Under the pieces are notes generated by a model. That model was not told where the DNA came from. It saw only the letters and a list, made by a program, of their open reading frames with translations, and did not search any database. From contig NC_134032.1 in assembly GCF_964204645.1 (NCBI RefSeq), forward strand, positions 6,999,175 to 7,063,174: DNA of 64,000 nucleotides, in the 5' to 3' direction. A program made the position numbers and the translations under genes. Of this stretch, positions 42,997 to 52,838 are shown piece by piece. Numbering within the stretch: position 1 is the stretch's first letter; every line of letters starts with the position of its first letter. Origin of the DNA: Tubulanus polymorphus. Its lineage: Eukaryota; Nemertea; Palaeonemertea; Tubulaniformes; Tubulanidae.

Positions 42997-43326
42997 ATGA
43001 TCAACAAATTAAGTTTGTTCTTGGATGGTAACATTCTAAAATCAAGGGGTAGAATACAAAATGCACCTGTTAACGAATCAGTTAAATTCCCCATTATTTT
43101 GTCACCGAAACACTATCTTACAAGATTGATTGTTTTACGTACACACCAGAACATTATGCATTTCGGTGTTAGTGCAACAATAGTTGAAGTGAGGCAGAAA
43201 TTTTGGGTACCACGACTTAGACAATTAGTAAAATCATTACTAAGTCGTTGTGTCAAATGTAAGAAACTCCAGGGTAATCATTACAGTTGCCCAGTTCCTG
43301 CTCCACTTCCAGTGTATCGTGTTTAA
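42997..43326 (+). pseudogene. BEL/Pao pol relic: integrase zinc-binding domain
   Basis: An HHCC-type finger is visible: THQNIMHFGVSATIVEVRQK, then FWVPRLRQLVKSLLSRCVKC. The frame ends at 43326. The first strands of the integrase core (ICGVDFTGAI) are readable at 43330-43480, but the rest of the core is deleted. Confidence 0.85.
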
Positions 43327-43468
43327 GATGCGCCACCATTTGCTATCTGTGGCGTCGATTTTACTGGTGCTATTTCGTGTAATAATCATGAAAAGCTTTA
43401 TCTCTGCTTGTTTACTTGCGCGATTACACCTTGTATACATCTCGAAGTCGTTACTGATATGACTGTAC

Positions 43469-44065
43469 ATGTATTCATGCAAGCATTTCGACGTTTCGCT
43501 AGTAGGCGGTCATGTCCTAATTTGTTGGTCTATGTTATTTCAAGGGCGTAGGATTAGAAATGTTCCATATCCTGTTGTTGATATTGATGAAATCTGCGAT
43601 CCAAATTACCTGTGTCAAAGTGATTTAGTGAGTCGTGCCAAGCTTATAGCCTTTTTGTATCGCCATTTTTGTGAGCGCTTTAGACGCGAGTATTTAACGG
43701 CCCTTCATGAGAAGCATTCGTCTTCCGGTGTTTCGAGTTCGTTTGTAAAAGTTGGCGATGTAGTTCAGTTAGGTGATAACTCAAACCGTTTATCGTGACG
43801 GCTCGGGGTTGTAACTGATGTAAATGTTGGCGGCGATGGGCTCGTTCGCTCTGCACATATTCAAACCTCGTCGGGGGTAACATCGCGTCCGATAAAGAAA
43901 CTGTTTCCTTTGGAAGTTTCGTCAGTTTCTGAACTTGAGCGAGAACGACTTACCGGAACTCAGGAGTCAATGGAACCGGGATTTCGCTGCCCGGAACGTG
44001 CGGCCGCAAAAGCCGCAAAGAAGAAAATTAAAGAAATAGTCGCTGATAACGACAGCGATGAGTGA
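43469..44065 (+). pseudogene. BEL/Pao pol relic: integrase remnant and C-terminal domain
   Basis: After a deletion within the integrase core the sequence resumes with the C-terminal domain typical of BEL/Pao: LHEKHSSSG, VKVGDVVQLGDN, then a stop, then RLGVVTDV and RPIKKLFPLE in continuation to ~44065. The second half of the catalytic core is absent, so the element is dead. Confidence 0.75.
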
Positions 44066-44269
44066 AGTGTAGCGAATGTGTTTGTGTTATAAGTCTCTGT
44101 AAACCTCTTTAGGTTTACACAATCGAACGAATGGCGTTATTGTGTTGCGATATTTGCGTTATACCTCAATATCGGTACGGCCAGTTTTTTGTGTTCAACG
44201 CTCGTTAAAAAGTGAAATTATTCAGCGTAGACTTCATTGCTATTAAAACTTTATTGATGCTAAACTATC
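44066..44269. other. Short non-coding gap
   Basis: Sequence following the BEL/Pao relic. It may hold its LTR start, but no partner LTR was identified. Confidence 0.4.
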
Positions 44270-44578
44270 ATTAGGGTTTTCTGTTATTTCACAGAAAACC
44301 CTATTGATATCCGCGTGATTATTATTAGGGTTTTCTGATATTTCACAGAAAACCCTATTGATATCCGCGTGATTATTAGGGTTTTCTGTTATTTCACAGA
44401 AAACCCTATTGATATCCGCGTGATTATTAGGGTTTTCTGTTATTTCACAGAAAACCCTATTGATATCCGCGTGATTATTAGGGTTTTCTGTTATTTCACA
44501 GAAAACCCTATTGATATCCGCGTGATTATTAGGGTTTTCTGTTATTTCACAGAAAACCCTATTGATATCCGCGTGATT
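44270..44578. repeat. 51-bp tandem array with hairpin units, six copies
   Basis: Six units of 51 bp (one with 3 extra bases), almost identical. Each holds a perfect inverted repeat, AGGGTTTTCTG and CAGAAAACCCT around TTATTTCA-like loop bases, plus TTGATATCCGCGTGATTATT. Because 51 is divisible by three, open frames run through both strands. These are by-products rather than genes. Confidence 0.95.
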
Positions 44579-45920
44579 ATTATTATTATTATTTTCTTCC
44601 ACACTATTTTTACCAAAAGAACATAGGCTTTGTTACCTTACCGCTGTTTCATATACAATCCATAATATCGTTCAGCTCACTGAGATCTACAAATAGCCCG
44701 CGTGTTTTTTCACGAATCATCGTTACAAAAGCGCTGTCGGGCCGTAAACATCGAAAATTTAGCCCCATTCAATGGGGCGACATGTTTTTCGAGTCGTCAT
44801 CCCGAAATCAACCCGCAGGCCGACTGTCATTTCGATTATCAATTCAAGTATAAATGAACTAATTTATTGCCGCAGACTTCACATTCAGTCGTGGTCTTCA
44901 AACAGTGATTTTAACAATAGCCCATTTTCCTCATCAAATCATATTACCGATACACTGGAAATTTACTACTTTAGATTTTAAAAGCACTGTCGAGCCGTAA
45001 ACATCGACGAATCGACGTGTGTTACTACATCGTCGTTCCGGGGATGAGCTGCGAGTTTCTCCTCATCATGAGAATCAAATCGAGTACAAATTAATTCATT
45101 ACTACCAGTGATTTGGCTGCGGGTTTCAAGGAGTTAGTTTAACAATACCTATTTTTCTTTACCGAATTAACCGTGTATTTACTAAGATAAATCTTTAGTG
45201 TACCGGGGAATCGTAGGCCTAAACTAAACAGACCGAAGAGATATAGCGGAGAAAAGCTGTTATGTCGACGAGGTATCAAAATAAAAGAATATATTACTTT
45301 ATTCGGCCGCGGGCTTCAACCTCTATATCAATACCATCAATACTCTATATTTCCTACAGTACATACCGATCATTGTCAAATACACAAGGTATTTACTAAA
45401 TACAAGTATATAACACACTCCTTTTCGTATCCTGGACTCACACTTGACATTCGGAGTAAGCGTTCGCTGTGGGGGAAAGGAGATCGTTCACTGTGTCGCT
45501 TGAGGTGTTTATCGGGTTTTACGCGGCTTAAGGCCTACCGGTACCGAGCTTTACTGTCTCAAACAAACACAGTATAAAATTGTTGCGTTTATTAACGGAC
45601 TCATTGGATCGAACTTCAAAACAAAATTTACGATACTTAGGTGGGTTGTTATTCAATAGGCCTACGACCAATCTGTCCGGATGTTAGGCCTACGCATATA
45701 CATAGGCCTACATAGGCTAGTAGCCTCTACTAGGTTAAGCTTTCGCTGTGGGGGAAAGGAGATCGTTCGCTGTGTCGCTTGAAGTGTTTATCGAGTTTTA
45801 CGCGACCTTAAGGCTTTAGTATGGTGGCTGATAAGGGCCATGCTTAAAAAAACACGTATATGCAAATGAGGGCGACATTATGACAAAACGACAAAACTAA
45901 AATAACGCGAGAAAACAATA
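44579..45920. repeat. Non-coding region with an ~80-bp direct repeat
   Basis: No gene is recognised. A direct repeat (CGCTGTGGGGGAAAGGAGAT and following bases) occurs at ~45457-45536 and again at ~45736-45817. Several TAGGCCTAC words are scattered through 45210-45720. Confidence 0.7.
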
Positions 45921-48236
45921 ATTTTGGTTTTGTCGCCCGCGACAATTCATTATTTTGGTTTTATCGCCCGCGACATTTCATTATTTTGGTTTTATCGCCC
46001 GCGAAATTCATTAATTTGGTTTGGTCACCCGCGACAAATATATATTGGTTTTGTCGCCCACGAAAATTCAATATTTTGGTTTTATCGCCCGCGACAATTC
46101 ATTATATTGGTTTTATCGCCCGCGCCAATTCATTTTTTTTTGTCGCGGTTATATCGCCTGCGACAATTCAATATTTTGGTTATATCGCCAGCGACAATTC
46201 ATTATTTTGGTTTTATCGCCCGCCGCAATTCATTATTTTGGTTTTTTCGCCGGCGAAAATTCATTAGTTTGGTTTTGTCACCTGCGACAATTCATTATTT
46301 TGGTTTTATCGCCCGCGACAATTCATTATTTTGGTTTTATCGCCCGCGACAATTTTTTTTTATCGCAGTTTTATCGCCTGCGACAATTCAATATTTTGGT
46401 TTTATCGCCAGTGACAATTCAATATTTTGGTTTTATCGCCAGTGACAATTCATTATTTTGGTTTTATCGCCCGCGACAATTCATTATTTTGGTTTTATCG
46501 CCCGCGACAATTCATTAGTTTGGTTTTGTCGCCCGTGACAATTCAATATTTTGGTTTTGTCGCCCGCGACAATTCATTACTTTGGTTTTGTCTCCCGTGA
46601 CAATTCAATATTTTGGTTTTATCGCCTGCGACAATTCAATATTTTGGTTTTATCGCCCGCGATAATTCATTATTTTGGTTTTATCGCCCGCGACAATGAA
46701 ATATTTTGTTTTTATCGCCCGCGACAATTCATTATTTTGGTTTTGTCGCCCGCGACAATTCATTATTTTGGTTTTATCGCCCGCGACAATTCAATATTTT
46801 GGTTTTCATGCCCGCGACAATTCATTATTTTGGTTTTATCGCCCTCGACAATTCAATATTTTGCTTTTATCGCCCGCGATAATTCATTATTTTGGTTTTA
46901 TCGCCCGCGACAATTCATTACTTTGGTTTTGTCCCCTGGACAATTCACCATTTTGGTTTTGTCGCCAGCTACAATTCATTGTTTTGGTTTTGTCGCCCCA
47001 ACAATTCTTTTTTTGGTTTTGTCGCCCGCGACAATTCATTACTTTGGTTTTATCTCCAGCGACAATTCATTATTTTGATTTGGTCACCTGCGACAAATAT
47101 ATATTGGTTTTGTCGCCCACGAAAATTCAATATTTTGGTTTTATCGCCCGCGACAATTCATTATATTGGTTTTATCGCCCGCGCCAATTCATTTTTTTTT
47201 GTCGCGGTTATATCGCCTGCGACAATTCAATATTTTGGTTATATCGCGAGCGACAATTCATTATTTTGGTTTTATCGCCCGCCACAATTCATTATTTTGG
47301 TTTTTTCGCCGGCGAAAATTCATTAGTTTGGTTTTGTCACCTGCGACAATTCATTATTTTGGTTTTATCGCCCGCGACAATTTTTTTTTTGTCGCGGTTT
47401 TATCGCCTGCGACAATTCAATATTTTGGTTTTATCGCCCGCGACAATTCAATATTTAGCTTTTATCGCCCGCGATAATTCATTATTTTGGTTTTATCGCC
47501 CGCGACAATTCATTACTTTGGTTTTGTCCCCTGGACAATTCACCATTTTGGTTTTGTCGCCAGCTACAATTCATTGTTTTGGTTTTGTCGCCCCAACAAT
47601 TCTTTTTTTGGTTTTGTCGCCCGCGACAATTCATTACTTTGGTTTTATCTCCAGCGACAATTCATTATTTTGGTTTTATATTTTGTTTTTGTCACCCGCG
47701 ACAATTTTTTTTCTTGGTTTTGTCGCCTGCGACAATTCAATATTTTGGTTTTGTCGCCCGCGACAATTCATTATTTTGGTTTTATGGCCCGCAACAATTC
47801 AATATTTTGGTTTTATCGCCCGCGATAATTCATTATTTTGGTTTTATCGCCCGCGACAATTCATTATTTTAGTTTTGTCACCCGAGACAATTCAATATTT
47901 TGGTTTTATCGCCCACGACAATTCATTACTTTGGTTTTATCTCCAGCAACAATTCATTATTTTGATTTTGTCGCCCGCGACAATTCTTCTTTTTGGTTTT
48001 ATCACCCGCGAAAATTCATTATTTTGGTTTTGTCGCCCGCGGCAATTCATTATTTTTTAGTTTTGTCGCACGTGATAATTCAATATTTTGTTTTTGTTGC
48101 CCGAGACAATTCATTATTTTGGTTTTATCGCCCGCGACAATTCAATATTTTTGTTTTATCGCCCGCGACAATTCAATATTTTGGTTTTATCACCCGCGAC
48201 AATTCATTAGTTTGGTTTTGTCGCCCGCAACAATTC
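45921..48236. repeat. 31-bp minisatellite, about 75 units
   Basis: Consensus unit TTTTGGTTTTATCGCCCGCG plus ACAATTCATTA. The G/C-rich part GTCGCCCGCGAC is a short inverted repeat. Units vary at ATC/GTC, CATT/CAAT and ACT/ATT positions. Larger blocks are duplicated: ~330 bp at 46022 recurs at 47081 (offset 1059), and ~200 bp at 46880 recurs at 47475 (offset 595). The array lacks stop codons on the plus strand over long distances in all three frames, which is a property of the unit and not evidence for protein. Confidence 0.95.
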
Positions 48237-49033
48237 TTTTTCAGTCCACTTGGGACTTTAGTAATTTTGGGAAGTTTTGAAGACGCTTCAAGGTAATGTC
48301 TTGATATTTGGTTTATACATGTATCTACCCTAAACACATTGTCAGCCCAAAAACTGGCCCTGTCAGATTCAAGATGGCCGACTGGCAGCCATTGTTGTTT
48401 GCCATAAGCACTTTTTAAACATTTTCGAAGTTTTCGTGGGAAATTTTGAAGACGCTTTGATCAATTACCTTGATCTTTCGTTTATATTTGAATCTACCAA
48501 AGGCCCATCAGCATATGAAAATTGGGTCGATCTGACTCAAGATGGCCGTCCTTTGACTTTTTTAGTGCCGAAAAATGTCAATTTTGGCCAGAATTCTAGG
48601 TCCTGTAGCTTCCTACTGGTTTGCATTTCTCATTGCAATTGCTGATGGTTATTCTTAAGAGAGGGATGTTTTATGCCTGGGACGGGTATTCTTGATCAGC
48701 CAATTATGACGCAATTGGTGGCCATCTTGGTGTCATCAGTACTCATTCGTAGGTGGGAAAAGGTTTTTCCACATTAAATTGATACCTAAGCATATTGTGT
48801 TACTATATTCAATTGGAAAGTTGTAGCCCATAACGTGTTCTATGATTTTGGTGAGTTTCAAGGTCATTGGTTTTTGTGGCCATCAGGGGGCGTTGAATAA
48901 TACAATAACTGAGTATTGCTATATTATATTTGTACCAAGGCATATTTTGTTACCATGATCAATTGCAAAGTTGTAGTTCATGACCTCGCCTATGATTATG
49001 GTGAGTTTTTAAGGACATTAGTTATTCCATATA
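48237..49033. repeat. Diverged short direct repeats, no gene
   Basis: Two imperfect duplications. GAAGTTTTGAAGACGCTT at ~48271 recurs diverged at ~48446. A ~105-bp module with AAAGTTGTAG and TATGATTNTGGTGAGTTT at ~48780-48870 recurs at ~48935-49020. It is probably old repeat DNA next to the insertion site of copy C. Confidence 0.6.
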
Positions 49034-49529
49034 AGTAATAGGGGTTTAGTTGTTTCATACCAAAGGTCGAAAGGTCGAGCCCATTAAAAAACAAAATATT
49101 AAAAGTAATTAAAAAACTATAATATATTTTCATAACCGCGTGCATTTTATATCAAAACTAAATATTTATTCTAAGATATCAATAATATAAAAAGCATATT
49201 GTATTAAATCAATTGGTCGCTCCACTTCGCTACCGCTCCGCTCCGCGACCAATTGATTTAATTACAATACACAAATTCAAATAATCAAATATATTCAAAT
49301 GATAATAATTATTCTATTATTCTATTATTCAACTGAAATGCACGCGGTTATGAAAATATATTATAGTTTTTTAATTACTTTTAATATATGTTATTAATGA
49401 ACTCGATCATTAAACCTTTGATATGAAACAACTAAACCCCTATTACTCTTAAAATATTCATATATATATGAATAACATTTAAATCATTGAACTTCTAAAA
49501 TCAATTTTAATAAAAAATATAGTATTAAA
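49034..49529 (+). repeat. Left terminal repeat of copy C with palindromic end
   Basis: The outer 49034-49453 begin AGTAATAGGGG and end with its complement, around an inner inverted repeat (AAATCAATTGGTCGC) and loop CTCCACTTCGCTACCGCTCC. The repeat then continues through ATTCATATATATGAAT into the upstream sequence of polB and even its first codons, so it extends further inward than in copy B. Confidence 0.85.
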
Positions 49530-49781
49530 ATGGAAGCAAATAAGTACTACTGCCCAACATGTAATATCGATATAGATAAATCCCAAAAAGCAAGACACAA
49601 TAAAACTAAAACACATTTAGAGAATAAATTGAAACTAGAATATTTACAGTTATATTCAGAACAGTTAACAAAAGCAAAGAAATTTATTGAATTATGGAAT
49701 AATGATCCAAATAATGAACAATACGTTGAGGAATTTGATATCAAGGAATCGAAACAACTTATCAAAAGCAGCGAGGAATGA
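49530..49781 (+). other. Chimeric mini-ORF: polB N-terminus joined to HNH C-terminus
   Basis: An 83-codon open frame. Residues 1-38 equal the start of polB, including the first zinc finger (YYCPTCNIDID). At residue ~39 it switches to the HNH gene tail (LQLYSEQLTKAKKFIELWNN ... EEFDIKESK), followed by 9 extra residues. The complete HNH gene follows 78 bp later but lacks this native tail. The structure suggests that a longer terminal repeat was copied from the polB end onto this end. A functional product is doubtful. Confidence 0.8.
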
Positions 49782-49859
49782 AAAAGGATGATGTTGGTCG
49801 AAGAAATGGAAGAGGATTATAAAATACTAACCAATTTAGTAAAAAAATACGTATAATAA

Positions 49860-50525
49860 ATGGAACCAGAACAACCACAAACTATCAATATTACAAATAA
49901 CACTGGCGTTATAAACATATATTACAAGAAGTGTTCTAAATGTGAATTAAATAAATCATTAACAGAATTTAGTAAGCGTAAGATTAGCAAAGATGGTTTT
50001 CAATATTACTGTAAAACTTGCATTAAACTATATACCAAACAATATCGAGAAGATAATAGAGAATCTTATAATGATTATATGACAGAATATATGAGAGGAA
50101 GATATCAAACAGATCTTAATTTTAGATTGAAACAATGTTTACGGTCTAGATTAACACAATTATTCAACAAAGAAACACATTCAGAAACACTATCTAATTT
50201 ATTGGGTTGTTCAGATGAATTTCTCAAATCATGGATAATATATCAATTCGATGATAAAATGAATATAAATAATTATGGGGATTATTACCATATTGATCAC
50301 GTGTTACCAATATCTAAATTTAACATGAACGATGAATACAATAAAAAACTTATTTGGAATTGGAAAAATTTAAGACCTTTAGAAAAGAAAGAAAATCAAA
50401 CCAAATCTAATAAACTAGATTTACAATTATATTTAGAACAGTTAATAAAAGTAAAGAAATTCATTGAATTATGGAACAATAATCCAAATAATGAACAATA
50501 TGTTGGGTCTTTAATGAAAGGTTGA
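49860..50525 (+). CDS. HNH endonuclease, 221 aa (copy C)
   Basis: Homologue of 38060-38737, with both Cys pairs (CSKC, YCKTC) and the HNH core YHIDHVLPIS and WKNLRPLEKKENQ intact. The last residues (GSLMKG) replace the EEFDIKDPK tail of copy B. That tail instead sits in the chimeric mini-ORF upstream, so the 3' end has been exchanged or rearranged. The ATG follows TAGTAAAAAAATACGTATAA then TAAATG, a class II motif. Confidence 0.85.
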   Translation: MEPEQPQTINITNNTGVINIYYKKCSKCELNKSLTEFSKRKISKDGFQYYCKTCIKLYTKQYREDNRESYNDYMTEYMRGRYQTDLNFRLKQCLRSRLTQLFNKETHSETLSNLLGCSDEFLKSWIIYQFDDKMNINNYGDYYHIDHVLPISKFNMNDEYNKKLIWNWKNLRPLEKKENQTKSNKLDLQLYLEQLIKVKKFIELWNNNPNNEQYVGSLMKG

Positions 50526-50749
50526 AGATTAATATATCTCAAATAAAATATAATAAAAATTAAATACCTTCAACTAGCTTGTGAATTCTATTATATTTTT
50601 AATATTTTCTTTTCAAAAAAGAATACTTTATATCACAAATAAAAAATACTAAAAAAACAATAACTAATACTAGAATTCTTTAACTTTAACTAGCTAGTAT
50701 CATTTTATAATACTTATAATACTATTCTTATTAAATTTCTCTAATATAA
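50526..50749. other. Intergenic region before 202-aa gene
   Basis: AT-rich. It contains AAAAAACAATAACTAATACTAG, which forms one arm of the hairpin seen at 37860-37952 in copy B. The start motif TTTCTCTAATATAAATG ends it. No gene is seen. Confidence 0.5.
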
Positions 50750-51358
50750 ATGTCAAAGAAATCTAATAAGAATAGTATTGATATTGAAAAAACATTAGAT
50801 GATTTAGGTATTAGTGATAATAAAGATACAGTTGTTTCTAATTCTATTCAAGTTAATAACAATATAGATTATGAATACTATTTATATTGTAAGCATCATC
50901 TAGAACTATTGATTGCGAGTGGAAAAACTAAAGAGTTTATTGGTAAAACAATAACTTTTCAAGAATTAGATAATATGAATAAAGAAAAAGTAATAAAATA
51001 TTTTAAGATTTATGAAGAGGCAAGATTATCTAAAATAAATGATTCTATTTCGAATGGTATTGTCAAATGTTATTCTAAGTTATGTAACCAGTTAATATCA
51101 ATTGATGATGAAAATAAATTATATAATGATTTGAAAAATGACTATTTAGTTATGACTGAATTACAAAAATGGGTCGGTTATGCTTCATTTCAATTAGGAT
51201 CGGTTATGACATTGATTTCTACTGGCGTCATAACATTTTCGAACATCAAACCTATGGAATATAAATCAGGTAAGAACGAAACAGATGACGCTGTACTACA
51301 ACCAAACGTCGAAACAGAAAATGAATCAGAACAGAAATTAACTAAAATAAATGAGTGA
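50750..51358 (+). CDS. Conserved Polinton protein, 202 aa (copy C)
   Basis: Intact homologue of 37162-37758, with a helical charged body, a hydrophobic stretch LGSVMTLISTGVITF and an acidic tail. A few residues are inserted near residue 65 (GKTITFQEL) relative to copy B. The stop overlaps the next start by 8 bp (AAATGAGTGA type). No function is recognised. Confidence 0.65.
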   Translation: MSKKSNKNSIDIEKTLDDLGISDNKDTVVSNSIQVNNNIDYEYYLYCKHHLELLIASGKTKEFIGKTITFQELDNMNKEKVIKYFKIYEEARLSKINDSISNGIVKCYSKLCNQLISIDDENKLYNDLKNDYLVMTELQKWVGYASFQLGSVMTLISTGVITFSNIKPMEYKSGKNETDDAVLQPNVETENESEQKLTKINE

Positions 51359-51746
51359 TAGCGTTAAGAAGAAGCCTAGATCCGAGAAACAAATTATATG
51401 GGCAAGAGAATTAGGTAAAAGATCTTCAGAATTAAAAAAAGCTAAGAAAAAGAAATTAACTGATATAAATGAATCACAGACTTTATCTGATGTAGCCGTA
51501 CGGCACCCACACGGTGGTATTGATTCAAATAATAATCCATCTAATTCTTCTAATGCTGGAAGTAATTATAAATTATATATTACAATTGGATTAGTAACAG
51601 TTATTATATTATCTGGTGTAATATATAAATCAAAATTCAAATCTGATGATAAAGATGATTCCAATGACAATAAACCTATCATACCCGAAAATAAGTCAAA
51701 TCATAAATCAAATGAAAATAAATCTAAAATATTATTAATGGATTAA
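51351..51746 (+). CDS. Single-pass membrane protein, 131 aa (copy C)
   Basis: Homologue of 36780-37169. It has a basic N-terminus, a membrane segment LYITIGLVTVIILSGVIY at ~76-93 and a Lys/Asp/Asn tail. It carries the micro-insert reading AVRHPHGGI in its linker (residues ~48-56), which copy B lacks in this gene. It ends 3 bp before the integrase start. Its function is unknown. Confidence 0.65.
   Translation: MSDSVKKKPRSEKQIIWARELGKRSSELKKAKKKKLTDINESQTLSDVAVRHPHGGIDSNNNPSNSSNAGSNYKLYITIGLVTVIILSGVIYKSKFKSDDKDDSNDNKPIIPENKSNHKSNENKSKILLMD
51492..51516 (+). repeat. Palindromic in-frame micro-insert no. 4
   Basis: GTAGCCGTACGGCACC then CACACGGTG, reading VAVRHPHGG in the linker of the membrane protein. 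Copy B has DIDSINN where this copy has the insert between DV and IDSNNN. Confidence 0.85.
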
Positions 51747-51749
51747 AAT

Positions 51750-52838
51750 ATGATGAAAAAAGAACAATATTTGAGAGATTTATATTATAACCCAGAAAGT
51801 GAAGTATTATATTCAAGTGTTTCGGAATTATGGGATAAAATTAAATCTGATAAAGAAAAAATAAAATATAGTGAATTAAAATCATGGTTACAAAATCAAC
51901 CAACATATCAAATCCACAAGAAAATGGATAAAAAATATTTAACAAGAAAAGTTATGGTTTCATATATTGACCAACAATGGCAAGCTGATTTAATTGATAT
52001 AAAAAACTTAGAAGAATACAACAAAGGATATTTTTGGATACTAAATGTTATAGATATATTCAGTAGATACGCATGGAGTATCCCGATTAAAAATAAAACT
52101 GGTATAGAAGTTACAAATTCTTTCAAATTAATATTTAAAGAAGCTATTCCAGATAAAATACAATTTGATGAAGGTAAAGAATTTTATAACAAACATTTCA
52201 AAAAACTATTATCTGATTACGATGTAGAATATTTTTCAACACATTCAGATAAAAAAGCATCCGTTATAGAAAGATTTAATAAAACATTGAAAACTAGAAT
52301 GTGGAAATATTTCACCGCTAATGAAACATATAAATATATCGATGTGTTAGATGATTTAGTGAAAGGTTATAATAATTCTAAACATAGTTCTATAAATATG
52401 AAACCTATACAAGCTAGAAAAGAAGAAAATTCAGAAATAGTTTGGAATAATTTATATGGAGCATTTGTTACACATGATTTTGGAGAACCTAAATTTAAAA
52501 TAGGACAACATGTTAGAATTTCTAAATATAGAAAAACATTTTATAAAGGTTATACCCCTAATTTTACTGAAGAAATATTCAAGATTAAAAAGATAATATT
52601 AACTAAACCATTTGTTTATAAATTGTTTGATTTAAAAGATGAAGAAATATTAGGTTATTTTTATGAACAAGAATTATCACTTGTACCAAATCCAGATGAA
52701 ATAGAATACAAAATAGAAAAGGTATTAAAAACTAAAACTCTTAAAGGAAAAAAGTATTCTTTGGTGAAATATAAAGGATATGATGATAAATTTAATGAAT
52801 GGATTTTATCTAGTAAAATTAAAAGAATAAATGAATAA
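51750..52838 (+). CDS. Retroviral-type integrase with chromodomain, 362 aa, intact
   Basis: Inserts element DNA into the host genome and would generate the 6-bp target duplication. An N-terminal helical region is followed by a DDE core: Asp80 in QWQADLID, Asp140 in IQFDEGKEF and Glu174 in ASVIERFN (33 residues apart). The DVLDDLVKGYNNSKHSSI segment follows. The last ~45 residues (IEKVLKTKTLKGKKYSLVKY, then YDDKFNEWI) form a chromodomain that may direct integration to modified histones. This matches the Maverick/Polinton integrase, related to nematode F54H12.3. One residue beside Asp140 is Glu where copy B has Gly. The second ATG (51753) is an equally possible start. Confidence 0.95.
   Translation: MMKKEQYLRDLYYNPESEVLYSSVSELWDKIKSDKEKIKYSELKSWLQNQPTYQIHKKMDKKYLTRKVMVSYIDQQWQADLIDIKNLEEYNKGYFWILNVIDIFSRYAWSIPIKNKTGIEVTNSFKLIFKEAIPDKIQFDEGKEFYNKHFKKLLSDYDVEYFSTHSDKKASVIERFNKTLKTRMWKYFTANETYKYIDVLDDLVKGYNNSKHSSINMKPIQARKEENSEIVWNNLYGAFVTHDFGEPKFKIGQHVRISKYRKTFYKGYTPNFTEEIFKIKKIILTKPFVYKLFDLKDEEILGYFYEQELSLVPNPDEIEYKIEKVLKTKTLKGKKYSLVKYKGYDDKFNEWILSSKIKRINE

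Noticed and set aside
44243-44626. Open frames of 119 and 85 codons with 17-residue repeats on both strands
   Set aside because: They arise from the 51-bp tandem array, whose length is a multiple of three, and have no independent coding evidence.
45921-48236. CRISPR-like array of short repeats
   Set aside because: There are no unique spacers between units, the repeats are directly adjacent, and there are no cas genes in this eukaryotic DNA.
45924-48296. Long open frames of 93-461 codons in all three plus frames
   Set aside because: They are produced by the stop-free 31-bp minisatellite unit. The peptides are the same repeat read in shifted phases, with no start context or domain.
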